DNA of 64,000 nt, from assembly GCA_964460985.1 (NCBI GenBank), contig CAYWQX010000008.1:4548-68547 (forward strand). Reading direction: 5' to 3'. Below are positions 43,561 through 51,573 of this stretch, piece after piece. Source of the stretch: CAZABG01 sp964460985 (lineage in GTDB: Bacteria > Chlamydiota > Chlamydiia > Chlamydiales > Parachlamydiaceae). Made by a program: the position numbers and the translations under genes. Below the pieces are notes generated by a model. It was not told the origin of the DNA. It did not search any database and worked only from the letters and a program-made list of their open reading frames with translations. The first letter of the stretch is position 1. The number at the start of each line of letters is the position of its first letter.

Positions 43561-44924
43561 AACACCTCGACGGCCTCATCCACCATCTCCACTCCCACAA
43601 GTTCAATTTTTTCCTTAAATTGAGAGGAGATGCCTTTATAATTTCTGGCCGGTACAATCGCTTTTTTGAAACCCATATGGATAGCTTCTTTAATCCGGCT
43701 TTCAACCCTAGAGACCGATCTCACCTCTCCTCCAAGGCCGATTTCACCCATCACACAGGTTTCAGGGTTCACGATCCTATTTCTTGCGGATGAGGTGATC
43801 GCAATCAGAATGCCTAAATCGATCGCCGGCTCTACGACTTTTAAACCGCCTGCAATCGAGACAAACACATCGGCTTTAAACATCGGGTAGTTTAAACGTT
43901 TTTCTAAAACAGCCAGAAGAAGGCTTAGGCGATTGGCGTCAAGGCCTGTCGCTTTTCTCGAAGGGGTAGGATAGGCTGTGTCGGTGACAAGAGCTTGCGC
44001 TTCAATTAAAAGAGCTCTTGAACCTTCGATCGTGGGAATAATAACCGATCCCATACTGTGCTTTCTTCGCTCTTCCAAAAAGATTTGAGACGGGTTTGGA
44101 ATCTCCACCAAGCCGGTGGAAGTCATCTGGAAAACTGCAATTTCATCCGTTCCGCCGAAACGGTTTTTGATGACTCTGATCAAGCGATAGTTTTGCTGTT
44201 TATCGCCTTCAAAGTAAAGAACCGTATCGACCAAATGTTCAAGAATTCTTGGACCGGCGATCTCTCCCGATTTAGTGACATGCCCGATCAAAAAAGTTGA
44301 AATGCCCCTTCCTTTTGCTAAGTGCATGAATTCAGTGGTAGTCTCTCTCACTTGCGTGACAGAGCCGGGAGCGGAGGCGATATCGGGTTTATAGACAATC
44401 TGAATAGAATCGACGATTAGAGCATCGGGCTTCAGCTCATCGATTTCTTGCTTGATAAGGGAAAAATTGGTTTCAGAAAGGACGTAGAGTTTATCCGATT
44501 CAATACCGAGTCTTTTGGCTCTAAGGGAGGTTTGCTCGAGCGACTCCTCGCCCGAAATGTAGAGAACGGTGAGCCCCCTTTTGGTCAGAAGGCTGGAGAG
44601 CTGCAGCATTAAAGTGGATTTGCCGATACCGGGATCGCCCCCAATTAAGGAAAGAGAGCCCGGAACAAGGCCGCCCCCTAATAGGCGGTCGATCTCTCCC
44701 ACGGTCGTCGTGATCCGGGGGGTCTCATTTAAGGTCACTTCGCTGAGCTTCTTGGGCTTTGACGGTTTTCTGATTTCGCTTTCGAATTTAAAACTTTTGG
44801 GTTTAAGCTCGACCTCCTCAAGAAGGGTATTCCACTTCTCGCAAGAAGGGCATTGTCCTGACCATTTGGCCTGTTTATGCCCGCACTCCTGGCAGTACCA
44901 AACTGTTTTAGCTTTTGTCGTCAT
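43548..44924 (-). CDS. radA: DNA repair protein RadA (Sms)
   Basis: A 458-residue RecA/Lon-related protein acting in recombination intermediates. N-terminal zinc finger (CQECGHKQAKWSGQCPSC), RecA-like ATPase with Walker A GGDPGIGKSTL, KNRFGGTDEIAVF (the RadA KNRFG motif) and a C-terminal Lon-like domain (DLGILIAITSSARNR, GEIGLGGEVR). Length is typical. It overlaps rnc by 17 nt and the hem gene by 13 nt, in the order rnc-radA-hem, as recalled in C. trachomatis. Confidence 0.96.
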   Translation of the reverse strand: MTTKAKTVWYCQECGHKQAKWSGQCPSCEKWNTLLEEVELKPKSFKFESEIRKPSKPKKLSEVTLNETPRITTTVGEIDRLLGGGLVPGSLSLIGGDPGIGKSTLMLQLSSLLTKRGLTVLYISGEESLEQTSLRAKRLGIESDKLYVLSETNFSLIKQEIDELKPDALIVDSIQIVYKPDIASAPGSVTQVRETTTEFMHLAKGRGISTFLIGHVTKSGEIAGPRILEHLVDTVLYFEGDKQQNYRLIRVIKNRFGGTDEIAVFQMTSTGLVEIPNPSQIFLEERRKHSMGSVIIPTIEGSRALLIEAQALVTDTAYPTPSRKATGLDANRLSLLLAVLEKRLNYPMFKADVFVSIAGGLKVVEPAIDLGILIAITSSARNRIVNPETCVMGEIGLGGEVRSVSRVESRIKEAIHMGFKKAIVPARNYKGISSQFKEKIELVGVEMVDEAVEVLCGR

Positions 44925-45642
44925 GCTTTATTTCGGGGGGATTTTCAAGTTTTAAAAGGGCATCTTCAGCGGCTTTTTGCTGCGCCTCTTTTTTGGAGTT
45001 TCCTTCACCTCTTCCCCACTCTTTTTCGAGAATGACGACCGAGACTAAAAACTTTTTACTATGATCGGGCCCCTCTTCACTCAAAACATGGTATTGGGGA
45101 GTTTCTTTGTACTTTTTTTGGGAAAGATCTTGAAGATCGGCTTTAAAGTTGCGGATAGGAGTTTTCAAAATCGCATCGATATCTAAAGAAAAATTTTTAA
45201 ATAAAAATTTTTTTGCCGATTCAATCCCGCCATCTAAATAAATCGCCCCTATCAATGCTTCAAAAAGGTCTGCTAATATCGAGTCTCTTCCCCGTCCATC
45301 ATTCATCCTCTCCCCTTTGCCAAGAAGAAGATAGCCTGTCACATCCAGTTTTTGAACATAGGTCACGCAGGACGAGGCTTCCACTAAACGGGATCTCAGG
45401 TAAGATAGATCTCCCTCAGGGGTATTGGGAAGGTAGCGGAAAAGATAGTCCGATATTAAAAGATTTAAAATCGAATCGCCCAGGAACTCGAGCCTTTCAT
45501 TGTGTTCGGTGATAGATCTATTTTCATTGATATAGGATCTATGCACAAATGCAAGCGCCATTAAATTTTTATCTTGAAAACGGTATCCCAATTTTCTTTC
45601 AATTTCCGGAGCGAGCTTTAAAATTGTCTCTAAGCTGTGCAT
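44908..45642 (-). CDS. rnc: Ribonuclease III
   Basis: Started at the ATG at 45642 (MHSLETILKLAPEIER), 244 residues; a start at 45681 would add a basic leader without support. Catalytic signature NERLEFLGDSILNLLISDYLF with Asp/Glu residues, GDLSYLRSRLVEA, and DLFEALIGAIYLDGG; the C-terminal dsRNA-binding domain ends in KKEAQQKAAEDALLKLEN. RNase III processes rRNA precursors and structured RNAs. First gene of the rnc-radA-hem-sod operon. Confidence 0.95.
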   Translation of the reverse strand: MHSLETILKLAPEIERKLGYRFQDKNLMALAFVHRSYINENRSITEHNERLEFLGDSILNLLISDYLFRYLPNTPEGDLSYLRSRLVEASSCVTYVQKLDVTGYLLLGKGERMNDGRGRDSILADLFEALIGAIYLDGGIESAKKFLFKNFSLDIDAILKTPIRNFKADLQDLSQKKYKETPQYHVLSEEGPDHSKKFLVSVVILEKEWGRGEGNSKKEAQQKAAEDALLKLENPPEIKHDDKS

Positions 45643-45719
45643 AATATAGATGATTTTAGTCTTAGATCTGCTTAAAACCATAGACTTTTTTGATCTTTTT
45701 GAGGCATCCTTAGAGCGCT

Positions 45720-46340
45720 ATGAGATTCACGCTTGATAAAGTTTCTGTTGATCATTTTAACAAACAAAATCATTTAGAGATTGATGGTTTTTATAATGAT
45801 TCAAAATTAAATGTATTAAATCGGCTGATCGATCAAAAGATCGGATCGAATTTTGAATTCAAAGATAAAGTGATGCAAGCGGGCCACAATACGGTCATTG
45901 AAACGGCTGAAATTCAAAAGGCATTAAATCTTTTTGCCCTTTCTACGCTGGCTTTTGTCCTTAGTCAAGAGAAGCCCCTTCGTTTAGCGTATGACCAATT
46001 TCTCTTTGGAGGATTCAGCTCCTTTGATAAGGATCGTAAATCGCTTTTTTTAGATAACGATTTTCCTCTTCAAGAAAGGCTTTCGGTATCGGAGCCTGTG
46101 ATTGCAGCCTATCTCCATTTGAAAACCGGCAAACTCATTTTCTTAAAACCCTCCGAAACAGTGCCAAAAATCGAAATGGGAGAGCGCGCTCTACTTCTCG
46201 TTTTCACAAGACTCAATAGTCTATACCAACCCTGTGCAAACGATCCGATGGATCCCTTCCTAAAGAAAAAAGGCTATGTCTATGGCGATAAGCTCAAAGA
46301 TTCTTACCACCCTGTTCTTCTTCGCGAGTATAACGGCTGA
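45720..46340 (+). CDS. Hypothetical protein
   Basis: A 206-residue soluble protein, divergent from rnc. The N-terminus (LEIDGFYNDSKLNVLNRLID) has the 'DGF...' pattern seen at the start of some 2-oxoglutarate/Fe-dependent dioxygenase-like proteins, and 'HP' and 'FLFGG..SFD' segments occur later, but no HxD...H iron triad can be assigned, so I do not call it an enzyme. Its 3' end overlaps the next, secreted protein gene by 65 nt, so the two are probably coexpressed. Confidence 0.6.
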   Translation: MRFTLDKVSVDHFNKQNHLEIDGFYNDSKLNVLNRLIDQKIGSNFEFKDKVMQAGHNTVIETAEIQKALNLFALSTLAFVLSQEKPLRLAYDQFLFGGFSSFDKDRKSLFLDNDFPLQERLSVSEPVIAAYLHLKTGKLIFLKPSETVPKIEMGERALLLVFTRLNSLYQPCANDPMDPFLKKKGYVYGDKLKDSYHPVLLREYNG

Positions 46341-47166
46341 AGAGGTCATCCTTCAGTTTCCTCCCAATCTCCCCGTGCGGTTTTTCTCGGAAAGCGAGTC
46401 GAAAGCGAGCGTGAAAATCGGAGCTACCGCCTTTCAGACAACGGGTGTAGAAAAAATGGAGCTGAATATCACCGGTCTGAAATCCAACCCTCTTGAAATG
46501 ACCCTTGATCTTGCCGGGTATCAAACCGACATTACCAAAAGCGATCAAAAAACAATTCACTTCGATGTCAAAGAGCCTGGAACGCATCTTCTCTATGCTG
46601 AACTTGCCGCTTTGTTCAAAAAACCTGTAAATCTTCTGCTTAATAAGCCGGAAGAGGGATTTTTTATTAGAGAGAGCCCAAATCTTGATTATACGCTGAT
46701 TCAAGACAAACATCGTAAGCTGGATATGCTTGTTTTCGGGCGCCTAAGAGAGTGGCTGTTTCTTTTTAATACACCTCTATCGGTCGGTCAAAAGATCGTC
46801 TTTGATATTAGCCCAAAAGGGGAGCTTCCTATCAAAGGAAAGTTAAGCTATGACATTCAATCGATCACCGAGAGCCAAGTCAAAGCGCATGTAACCTATC
46901 AGGTTGAACGGCAAAAAGTGATCGGCGACTTCCCTGAAAATTTAAACACACCCGATAAGTCAACCGTCGTCACCTCCACTAAAACGGAAGGAGATATTGT
47001 CTGGAACCGTGAGAATAGCTGGATTTTTTCTCTGACGATGACCGGTAAATACATCTCCACCATTAAAAGAGGGGAGATTGAGCAGGCGACCACGATGGAT
47101 ATTTCGCTTAAACAGGGGGCGGAGTTGCTCCCGTCGACGGAAAAAAAGTCCCAAAAAAGCCTGTGA
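46276..47166 (+). CDS. Secreted protein of unknown function
   Basis: A 296-residue protein with a signal peptide (MSMAISSKILTTLFFFASITA), then a beta-rich extracytoplasmic domain ending in an MTGKYISTIKRGEIEQAT strand pair. Start may be the ATG at 46276 or 46282. It overlaps the upstream gene by 65 nt and the convergent membrane gene by 59 nt, an unusually crowded arrangement. No family is recognised; the pattern suggests a periplasmic or outer-membrane-associated protein. Confidence 0.62.
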   Translation: MSMAISSKILTTLFFFASITAEEVILQFPPNLPVRFFSESESKASVKIGATAFQTTGVEKMELNITGLKSNPLEMTLDLAGYQTDITKSDQKTIHFDVKEPGTHLLYAELAALFKKPVNLLLNKPEEGFFIRESPNLDYTLIQDKHRKLDMLVFGRLREWLFLFNTPLSVGQKIVFDISPKGELPIKGKLSYDIQSITESQVKAHVTYQVERQKVIGDFPENLNTPDKSTVVTSTKTEGDIVWNRENSWIFSLTMTGKYISTIKRGEIEQATTMDISLKQGAELLPSTEKKSQKSL

Positions 47167-47671
47167 AGGGAAGCGCGATCAAAATGTAGTAGAGCGCGCC
47201 GAATTTCTGATGGTACATGTCATGCCCTAAGTGATAGATCGATGCGCCGCCTACAGCGACCGGAAGAGCTCCGGAAGTGATGAGGACCATTAATAAGGGA
47301 AGTATTCCGAGTCCGAGAGGCGTTGTACAGATAACCACAATGGTATGAATTGTCCCTACGATGAGCGCTGCAATCCCCAGCACTTGAAAAATAAAGCCAC
47401 ATACTTTTAAACACATCGGGAAGGCCACATCGGTAATAAAAGCGATCACCTTCTTCGCCCCTTCCAAGATTTTTTCTAAAAGGGGAGGCAGTTTAAAACC
47501 CTCCTTTTTCTTGGCATCCAAGATTTCTATCGCTTCGGCAGGCGATGTTTTCGCTTCGCTTGCTTCCGGAAGCATCAGCACAGGGTCGGCTTCAGTTTTT
47601 ACTGTAAAAACGTAGTAGGTCGTATTAGGATCTTGTTTGGAAACTACAATTGCAAAAGGGGGATTTGCCAT
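47108..47671 (-). CDS. Membrane protein with a double hydrophobic hairpin, unknown
   Basis: A 187-residue protein: ~75 soluble N-terminal residues, then hydrophobic helices at about 85-118, 122-145 and 155-178 separated by short turns (TTPLGLG, HLGHDMYHQ). The layout recalls chlamydial inclusion-membrane proteins or small envelope proteins, but there is no conclusive motif. Its ATG (47671) is only 3 nt from the divergent lplA start (47675), so both promoters must lie in the opposite gene. It overlaps 59 nt with the gene at 46276-47166. Confidence 0.6.
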   Translation of the reverse strand: MANPPFAIVVSKQDPNTTYYVFTVKTEADPVLMLPEASEAKTSPAEAIEILDAKKKEGFKLPPLLEKILEGAKKVIAFITDVAFPMCLKVCGFIFQVLGIAALIVGTIHTIVVICTTPLGLGILPLLMVLITSGALPVAVGGASIYHLGHDMYHQKFGALYYILIALPFTGFFGTFFPSTGATPPPV

Positions 47672-47674
47672 AAA

Positions 47675-48310
47675 ATGATCGTAGATTTAGGTGTTATGAG
47701 TGCTCAACAAAATATGGATAGCGATTATCAACGATTAAAAGAAACCAAGTCAAGTGATTCTCCATCGCTTCGATTTTATCGTTGGAGAGAGCCCTCATTA
47801 ACGTATGGTTATTTTTCAAAACCTCTGGATGCAGCAATCGATCAAGGGAAAAGACCGACAGGGGGTGGAATCCTTTTTCATACAACGGATCTTGCCTTTT
47901 CGATCCTCCTCCCCGATCCGAAGCATGCGAGTACCCTTGCAAATTACCGATTTGTCAACGAAATCGTTCAAAATGCGCTCTTTTCTCTTGGCTTTAAGGC
48001 AGATTTTTTAGAAGAAAAGATGCCTAACAGCTCCTTTTGTATGGCAGAGCCCACAAAGTATGATTTAGTGATAGATCATAAAAAAGTGGTAGGATCGGCC
48101 CAGCGAAGGGTGAAAGAGGCGCTTCTTCATCAAGGCACCATTTCCTTAAAATCTCCGGGCGATTTTGAAAGGGCCTGTTTGAAGGACGATCGTCTCTTTC
48201 ATAAAATGCAACAGGAAACCTACCCTCTAAATCTTTCAGCCTCAATCGTGGAAGAGGCTTTAACGGAGGCATTTCACTTTAGTCTTAAGTCAGGTATGCT
48301 GAAGTCTTAA
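47675..48310 (+). CDS. lplA: Lipoate--protein ligase A family protein
   Basis: A 211-residue biotin/lipoate ligase fold protein. RPTGGGILFHTTDLAFSI is the RRxxGGGxVxH motif, and FCMAEPTKYDLVIDHKKVVG, SAQRR the lipoate/AMP-binding region with the catalytic Lys. The residues before SAQQNMDSDYQ match the usual first strand, which supports the start at 47675; ATG 47696 is the alternative. It attaches lipoate to E2 or H proteins. It is shorter than full LplA and lacks the C-terminal accessory domain, so a LipL/LipB-like transfer role is possible. Confidence 0.8.
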   Translation: MIVDLGVMSAQQNMDSDYQRLKETKSSDSPSLRFYRWREPSLTYGYFSKPLDAAIDQGKRPTGGGILFHTTDLAFSILLPDPKHASTLANYRFVNEIVQNALFSLGFKADFLEEKMPNSSFCMAEPTKYDLVIDHKKVVGSAQRRVKEALLHQGTISLKSPGDFERACLKDDRLFHKMQQETYPLNLSASIVEEALTEAFHFSLKSGMLKS

Positions 48311-48318
48311 ATTTTAGG

Positions 48319-49773
48319 ATGAATATGACTGCAGATATCGGTTTAATCGGTTTGGCTGTAATGGGGCAAAATCTTGCCCTTAACATGAATGATAAAGGTT
48401 TTGTCGTCGCTGTTTTCAATCGGACCACGTCCAAAGTAGATGAATTTATGGAAGGTCCTGCCAAAGGCTCCAAAATTATTCCAACTCATTCGATTGAAGA
48501 ACTGATTAAAAATCTAAAAAGACCGCGTAAAGTGATGCTCATGGTGAAAGCCGGAACGCCAGTTGATGAATTTATAAATCTCATCCTGCCTCACCTTGAA
48601 AAAGGGGATATCATCATCGACGGCGGAAACAGCCTTTTTACCGATTCGACAAGACGCACCCGCGAGTTGAAAGAAAAAGGGATCCTGTATGTCGGCGCAG
48701 GTATTTCCGGCGGAGAAGAGGGAGCGAGAAACGGCCCCTCCATTATGCCAGGTGGAAACCCCGATGCATGGCCTGCTCTTAAACCTATTTTCCAAGCGAT
48801 AGCGGCTAAAGTAGACAACGGCGCTCCCTGCTGTGATTGGGTGGGAGATGAAGGGGCAGGGCACTTTGTCAAAATGGTGCATAACGGGATTGAATATGGC
48901 GATATGCAGCTCATTTCAGAGTCTTATCAAATGCTAAGAGACGGTGCAGGCCTTACCTCCGATGAGCTTTTCCAAACATTTGATGCATGGAATAAGTCTG
49001 AGCTCGATAGTTATCTCATCGAGATTACAAGCCATGTTTTCAAAACCAAAGATGAAGACAACTCCCTTCTCCTCGATAACATTTTAGATGTGGCGGGTCA
49101 AAAAGGGACCGGTAAATGGACCGTCAATGCGGCTCTTGAACTAGGTCAGCCTCTTACGCTGATCGGAGAGGCCGTCTTCGCCCGATTTCTCTCCTCCTTA
49201 AAAGAGGAGCGTGTCCAAGCCTCCAAAATTCTCAACTCACCTAAAAAGAAATTTTCAGGCGACAAAAAAGAGTTCATTGAAGCGGTTAAAAACGCCCTCT
49301 ACCTCTCCAAAATTATCAGCTACGCTCAAGGCTTCATGCTAATGCGTGCGCAAGCCATCGAGCTCAAATGGAAACTCAATTACGGCTCTGTCGCCCTCAT
49401 GTGGAGAGGGGGTTGCATCATTCGCAGCGCCTTCCTCGGAAAAATTAAAGAGGCCTTCGATAAAAATCCCGACCTCAAAAACCTTCTCCTCGACCCTTAT
49501 TTCGCAGATGTCCTCAATTCTCGCGATAATTTCTTGCGCAAAACCATCTCAGAAAGTGCGCTCCTCGGCATCCCAACCCCTTGCATGTCGACAGCTCTCT
49601 CGTTCTACGATGGCTACCGTTCAGCCACCCTTCCGGCGAACCTCTTGCAGGCCCTCCGGGACTACTTCGGCGCCCACACCTATGAGCGTATCGATCAGCC
49701 GCGTGGCAAATACTTCCATACGAACTGGACAGGCACCGGCGGTAAAGTCAGCTCCTCCTCCTACAACGCTTGA
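48319..49773 (+). CDS. gnd: 6-phosphogluconate dehydrogenase, decarboxylating
   Basis: A 484-residue NADP-dependent oxidase of the pentose phosphate pathway, making ribulose-5-phosphate. GLAVMGQNLALNMNDKGF is the dinucleotide fold, GISGGEEGARNGPSIMPGG the substrate loop, and VKMVHNGIEYGDMQL carries the catalytic Lys. WRGGCIIRS and the C-terminal GTGGK...SYNA tail are present. Length is typical. It starts 8 nt after lplA. With tkt it suggests a full oxidative pentose branch. Confidence 0.97.
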   Translation: MNMTADIGLIGLAVMGQNLALNMNDKGFVVAVFNRTTSKVDEFMEGPAKGSKIIPTHSIEELIKNLKRPRKVMLMVKAGTPVDEFINLILPHLEKGDIIIDGGNSLFTDSTRRTRELKEKGILYVGAGISGGEEGARNGPSIMPGGNPDAWPALKPIFQAIAAKVDNGAPCCDWVGDEGAGHFVKMVHNGIEYGDMQLISESYQMLRDGAGLTSDELFQTFDAWNKSELDSYLIEITSHVFKTKDEDNSLLLDNILDVAGQKGTGKWTVNAALELGQPLTLIGEAVFARFLSSLKEERVQASKILNSPKKKFSGDKKEFIEAVKNALYLSKIISYAQGFMLMRAQAIELKWKLNYGSVALMWRGGCIIRSAFLGKIKEAFDKNPDLKNLLLDPYFADVLNSRDNFLRKTISESALLGIPTPCMSTALSFYDGYRSATLPANLLQALRDYFGAHTYERIDQPRGKYFHTNWTGTGGKVSSSSYNA

Positions 49774-49834
49774 GGACGATTTTGCCACAGAGAAAAATGA
49801 GATCCTAGATAAGAACACTTGAAAACAGAATGAA

Positions 49835-50017
49835 ATGAATTTTATACTTTTTATGTTAGCCGTATCGTCACTTTGTAATTCTTCAAATAATATTGCGAAG
49901 GATGGTAAACCCGGTGAAAGCCGCTTATTTTCTAATGGCAAAAATGGTAAAAACGGTGAAAGCCACATATTTTCTAATGGCGAAAATGGAGAGGATGGTG
50001 AAGATGCCTCTCTATAA
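49835..50017 (+). CDS. Tiny secreted collagen-like Gly/Asn repeat peptide
   Basis: A 60-residue protein. The first ~16 residues are a hydrophobic signal-like segment (MNFILFMLAVSSL). The rest has Gly every third residue in short runs (KDGKPGES, NGKNGKNGES, NGENGEDGED) around repeated RLFS/HIFS blocks: two 14-residue units GES-RLF-SNGKNGKN and GES-HIF-SNGENGED, then a third partial. The coding DNA shows a 42-bp tandem repeat. No strong ribosome binding site. If real, it is a secreted collagen-like microprotein; family unknown. Confidence 0.5.
   Translation: MNFILFMLAVSSLCNSSNNIAKDGKPGESRLFSNGKNGKNGESHIFSNGENGEDGEDASL
49913..49996 (+). repeat. Two-copy 42-bp tandem repeat in the collagen-like gene
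   Basis: Unit 1 is 49913-49954 and unit 2 is 49955-49996, each beginning GGTGAAAGCC and holding TATTTTCTAATGGC. A partial third unit starts at 49997. The period is a multiple of three, so expansion or contraction would keep the frame. Confidence 0.85.
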
Positions 50018-50022
50018 TCTCA

Positions 50023-50042
50023 TTTTTACTCTGTAGTAAAAA
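50023..50042. terminator. AT-rich hairpin between convergent genes
   Basis: TTTTTACT (50023-50030) and AGTAAAAA (50035-50042) form a perfect 8-bp stem with a CTGT loop and U-rich arms on both strands. It sits between the collagen-like gene and plsC stop, so it may terminate both. Confidence 0.5.
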
Positions 50043-50043
50043 A

Positions 50044-50589
50044 TTAGCGAGATAATGCTTCAGTCAGTTTCTGAACTAACTCCGGATCATCGACAGAAAT
50101 AGGGGGTTTGATGTGAATGGTAATTCTACCGGTAAAATGGGGCCATTTTTGGTCGCGAGGGAACGCTTCATAAGCCCCCGAAATATGCACAGGCAGGATA
50201 GGGCTTTTTGTTTTAGCGGCGAGGAGGTGAAATCCCTTTTTCAAGGGAAGTAAAGTTCCGTCGGAGCTTCTTTCTCCTTCAGGGAATATCACGATTTTGT
50301 GCCCCTCTTTAAGGAGATGGGTCGCTGTTTTAATAGCGTTCGTTCCGATAGGATAGGCTCCCAGCGATTCGATAAGACGGCCAAAAATTCCTTTAAAAAG
50401 ATCGGGTTTAGCGAGGTAGTAGATTTTTTCCGGAAAGGCCGAACCGATAATCGGCGGGTCGAAATAGGAGGTGTGGTTCGCCGCAATCACAGCAGGACCC
50501 TTAGGAATGTTTTCAAGGCCCGTGATTTTAAGACGGTAAAAAAGGGTGAGATAGAGTTTTAGAAAGGACGTTACGAAATAGTAAAGCAC
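50044..50589 (-). CDS. plsC: 1-acyl-sn-glycerol-3-phosphate acyltransferase
   Basis: A 181-residue membrane-associated acyltransferase making phosphatidic acid. NHTSYFDPP is the HxxxxD catalytic motif and IFPEGERS the second; LPVHISGAYEAFPRD and an N-terminal hydrophobic helix follow. It is short (usual ~200-250) because the N- and C-terminal regions are trimmed, as in other chlamydial homologues. It is the last gene of the minus-strand string from 58645, 9 nt after the first Inc-like gene. Confidence 0.9.
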   Translation of the reverse strand: MLYYFVTSFLKLYLTLFYRLKITGLENIPKGPAVIAANHTSYFDPPIIGSAFPEKIYYLAKPDLFKGIFGRLIESLGAYPIGTNAIKTATHLLKEGHKIVIFPEGERSSDGTLLPLKKGFHLLAAKTKSPILPVHISGAYEAFPRDQKWPHFTGRITIHIKPPISVDDPELVQKLTEALSR

Positions 50590-50598
50590 ACCCTTATT

Positions 50599-51573
50599 TT
50601 AAGGCTTTGAGGGATTCTTCAGCAATTCAACGTCTGATTTTAATTTTTTATACTCTTCGTATTTTTGGGCGAGCTTTTCTGTAAGTTTAACTAGTTTAGC
50701 CTCAAGCTCTTGCTCTCTTTTTAGATTTTCTTCAAGGCGGGATCCGGCTTGTCCTATTCGATTTACCTCAACGGCCGCTTTTTCAAGCGCCTGTTTTTCG
50801 GCGGTGATACGCTTAAGGATTTCTTCCAATCGTTTCACTTGGGCGGTTAAAGTGTGGATGAGTTGATTGAGCTCTTTGGTCTCCCTATAATAAGCAGAAG
50901 CTCCTTTTTCCATCTCATCAACTGCATCAGAGAGCTCCTCTTCCGAATCGGATAGTTTAGAGTTTTCTTTCTTGAGCTGATCGGATAGCTTGTCGGACGA
51001 TTTGTTGGCTTGTTCAAGCTCAGATACGGCGGACTCAGTCGTTTTGAGCGCTTCTTTAACTTTGTTGTAGAGAGTTGAAACCTGATCAAATTCTTTTTGG
51101 GTCTGTTCAAGCTGTTTTAGAAGCTCTTCCACTCGTGCAATTTGAGCCATTCTTTCGACTTTTAGCTGGTCAATCTCTTTTATTTTTTGTTCTAGAGCGC
51201 CTTTAGTAGCGGAGAGAGTCTCTTCCAGCATACGGATATTTTGAAGGGAGAGCTTATTTTGCAGGTCTAACTCTTGCATTCTACTCTCTGTTCTTTCGAC
51301 CTGATCATCTAAATCGGCTTCCGGTTTTAAGCAGCCGATCCTTCCATAGGCAATAGCAACGATGACGGCTAAAATCGTGCAGTCAATCGCTATCGCGATC
51401 TCTTTTTTATAGTAAGCGTAGACACCCGTACCTACAGCTAAAGCAAGGCCGATGGCTAAAATGTATTGGGCAAGATCTTTACAAAGAAAGCTAGTAAGGC
51501 CGCACCCTTTTTCTCGAGGACGATTTTGTCCGGCTTCTACATCCCAGCCTATTCGACGCATTTCTACACTCAT
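50599..51573 (-). CDS. Coiled-coil protein with bilobed hydrophobic domain (Inc-like)
   Basis: A 324-residue protein. Two adjacent membrane helices (about residues 37-55 and 59-77) are joined by only YYKKE, forming the bilobed hydrophobic hairpin that defines chlamydial inclusion-membrane (Inc) proteins. The remaining ~240 residues are a long, charged coiled coil (heptads almost throughout), like IncA. The N-terminus has no signal peptide, which fits type III secretion. It overlaps the upstream Inc-like gene by 4 nt (ATGA). Role in the host membrane is inferred, not shown. Confidence 0.72.
   Translation of the reverse strand: MSVEMRRIGWDVEAGQNRPREKGCGLTSFLCKDLAQYILAIGLALAVGTGVYAYYKKEIAIAIDCTILAVIVAIAYGRIGCLKPEADLDDQVERTESRMQELDLQNKLSLQNIRMLEETLSATKGALEQKIKEIDQLKVERMAQIARVEELLKQLEQTQKEFDQVSTLYNKVKEALKTTESAVSELEQANKSSDKLSDQLKKENSKLSDSEEELSDAVDEMEKGASAYYRETKELNQLIHTLTAQVKRLEEILKRITAEKQALEKAAVEVNRIGQAGSRLEENLKREQELEAKLVKLTEKLAQKYEEYKKLKSDVELLKNPSKP

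Noticed and set aside
49778..49800. CCACAGAG near the end of gnd, similar to the palindromic element
   Set aside because: Only eight bases match and there is no second arm, so it is most likely chance.
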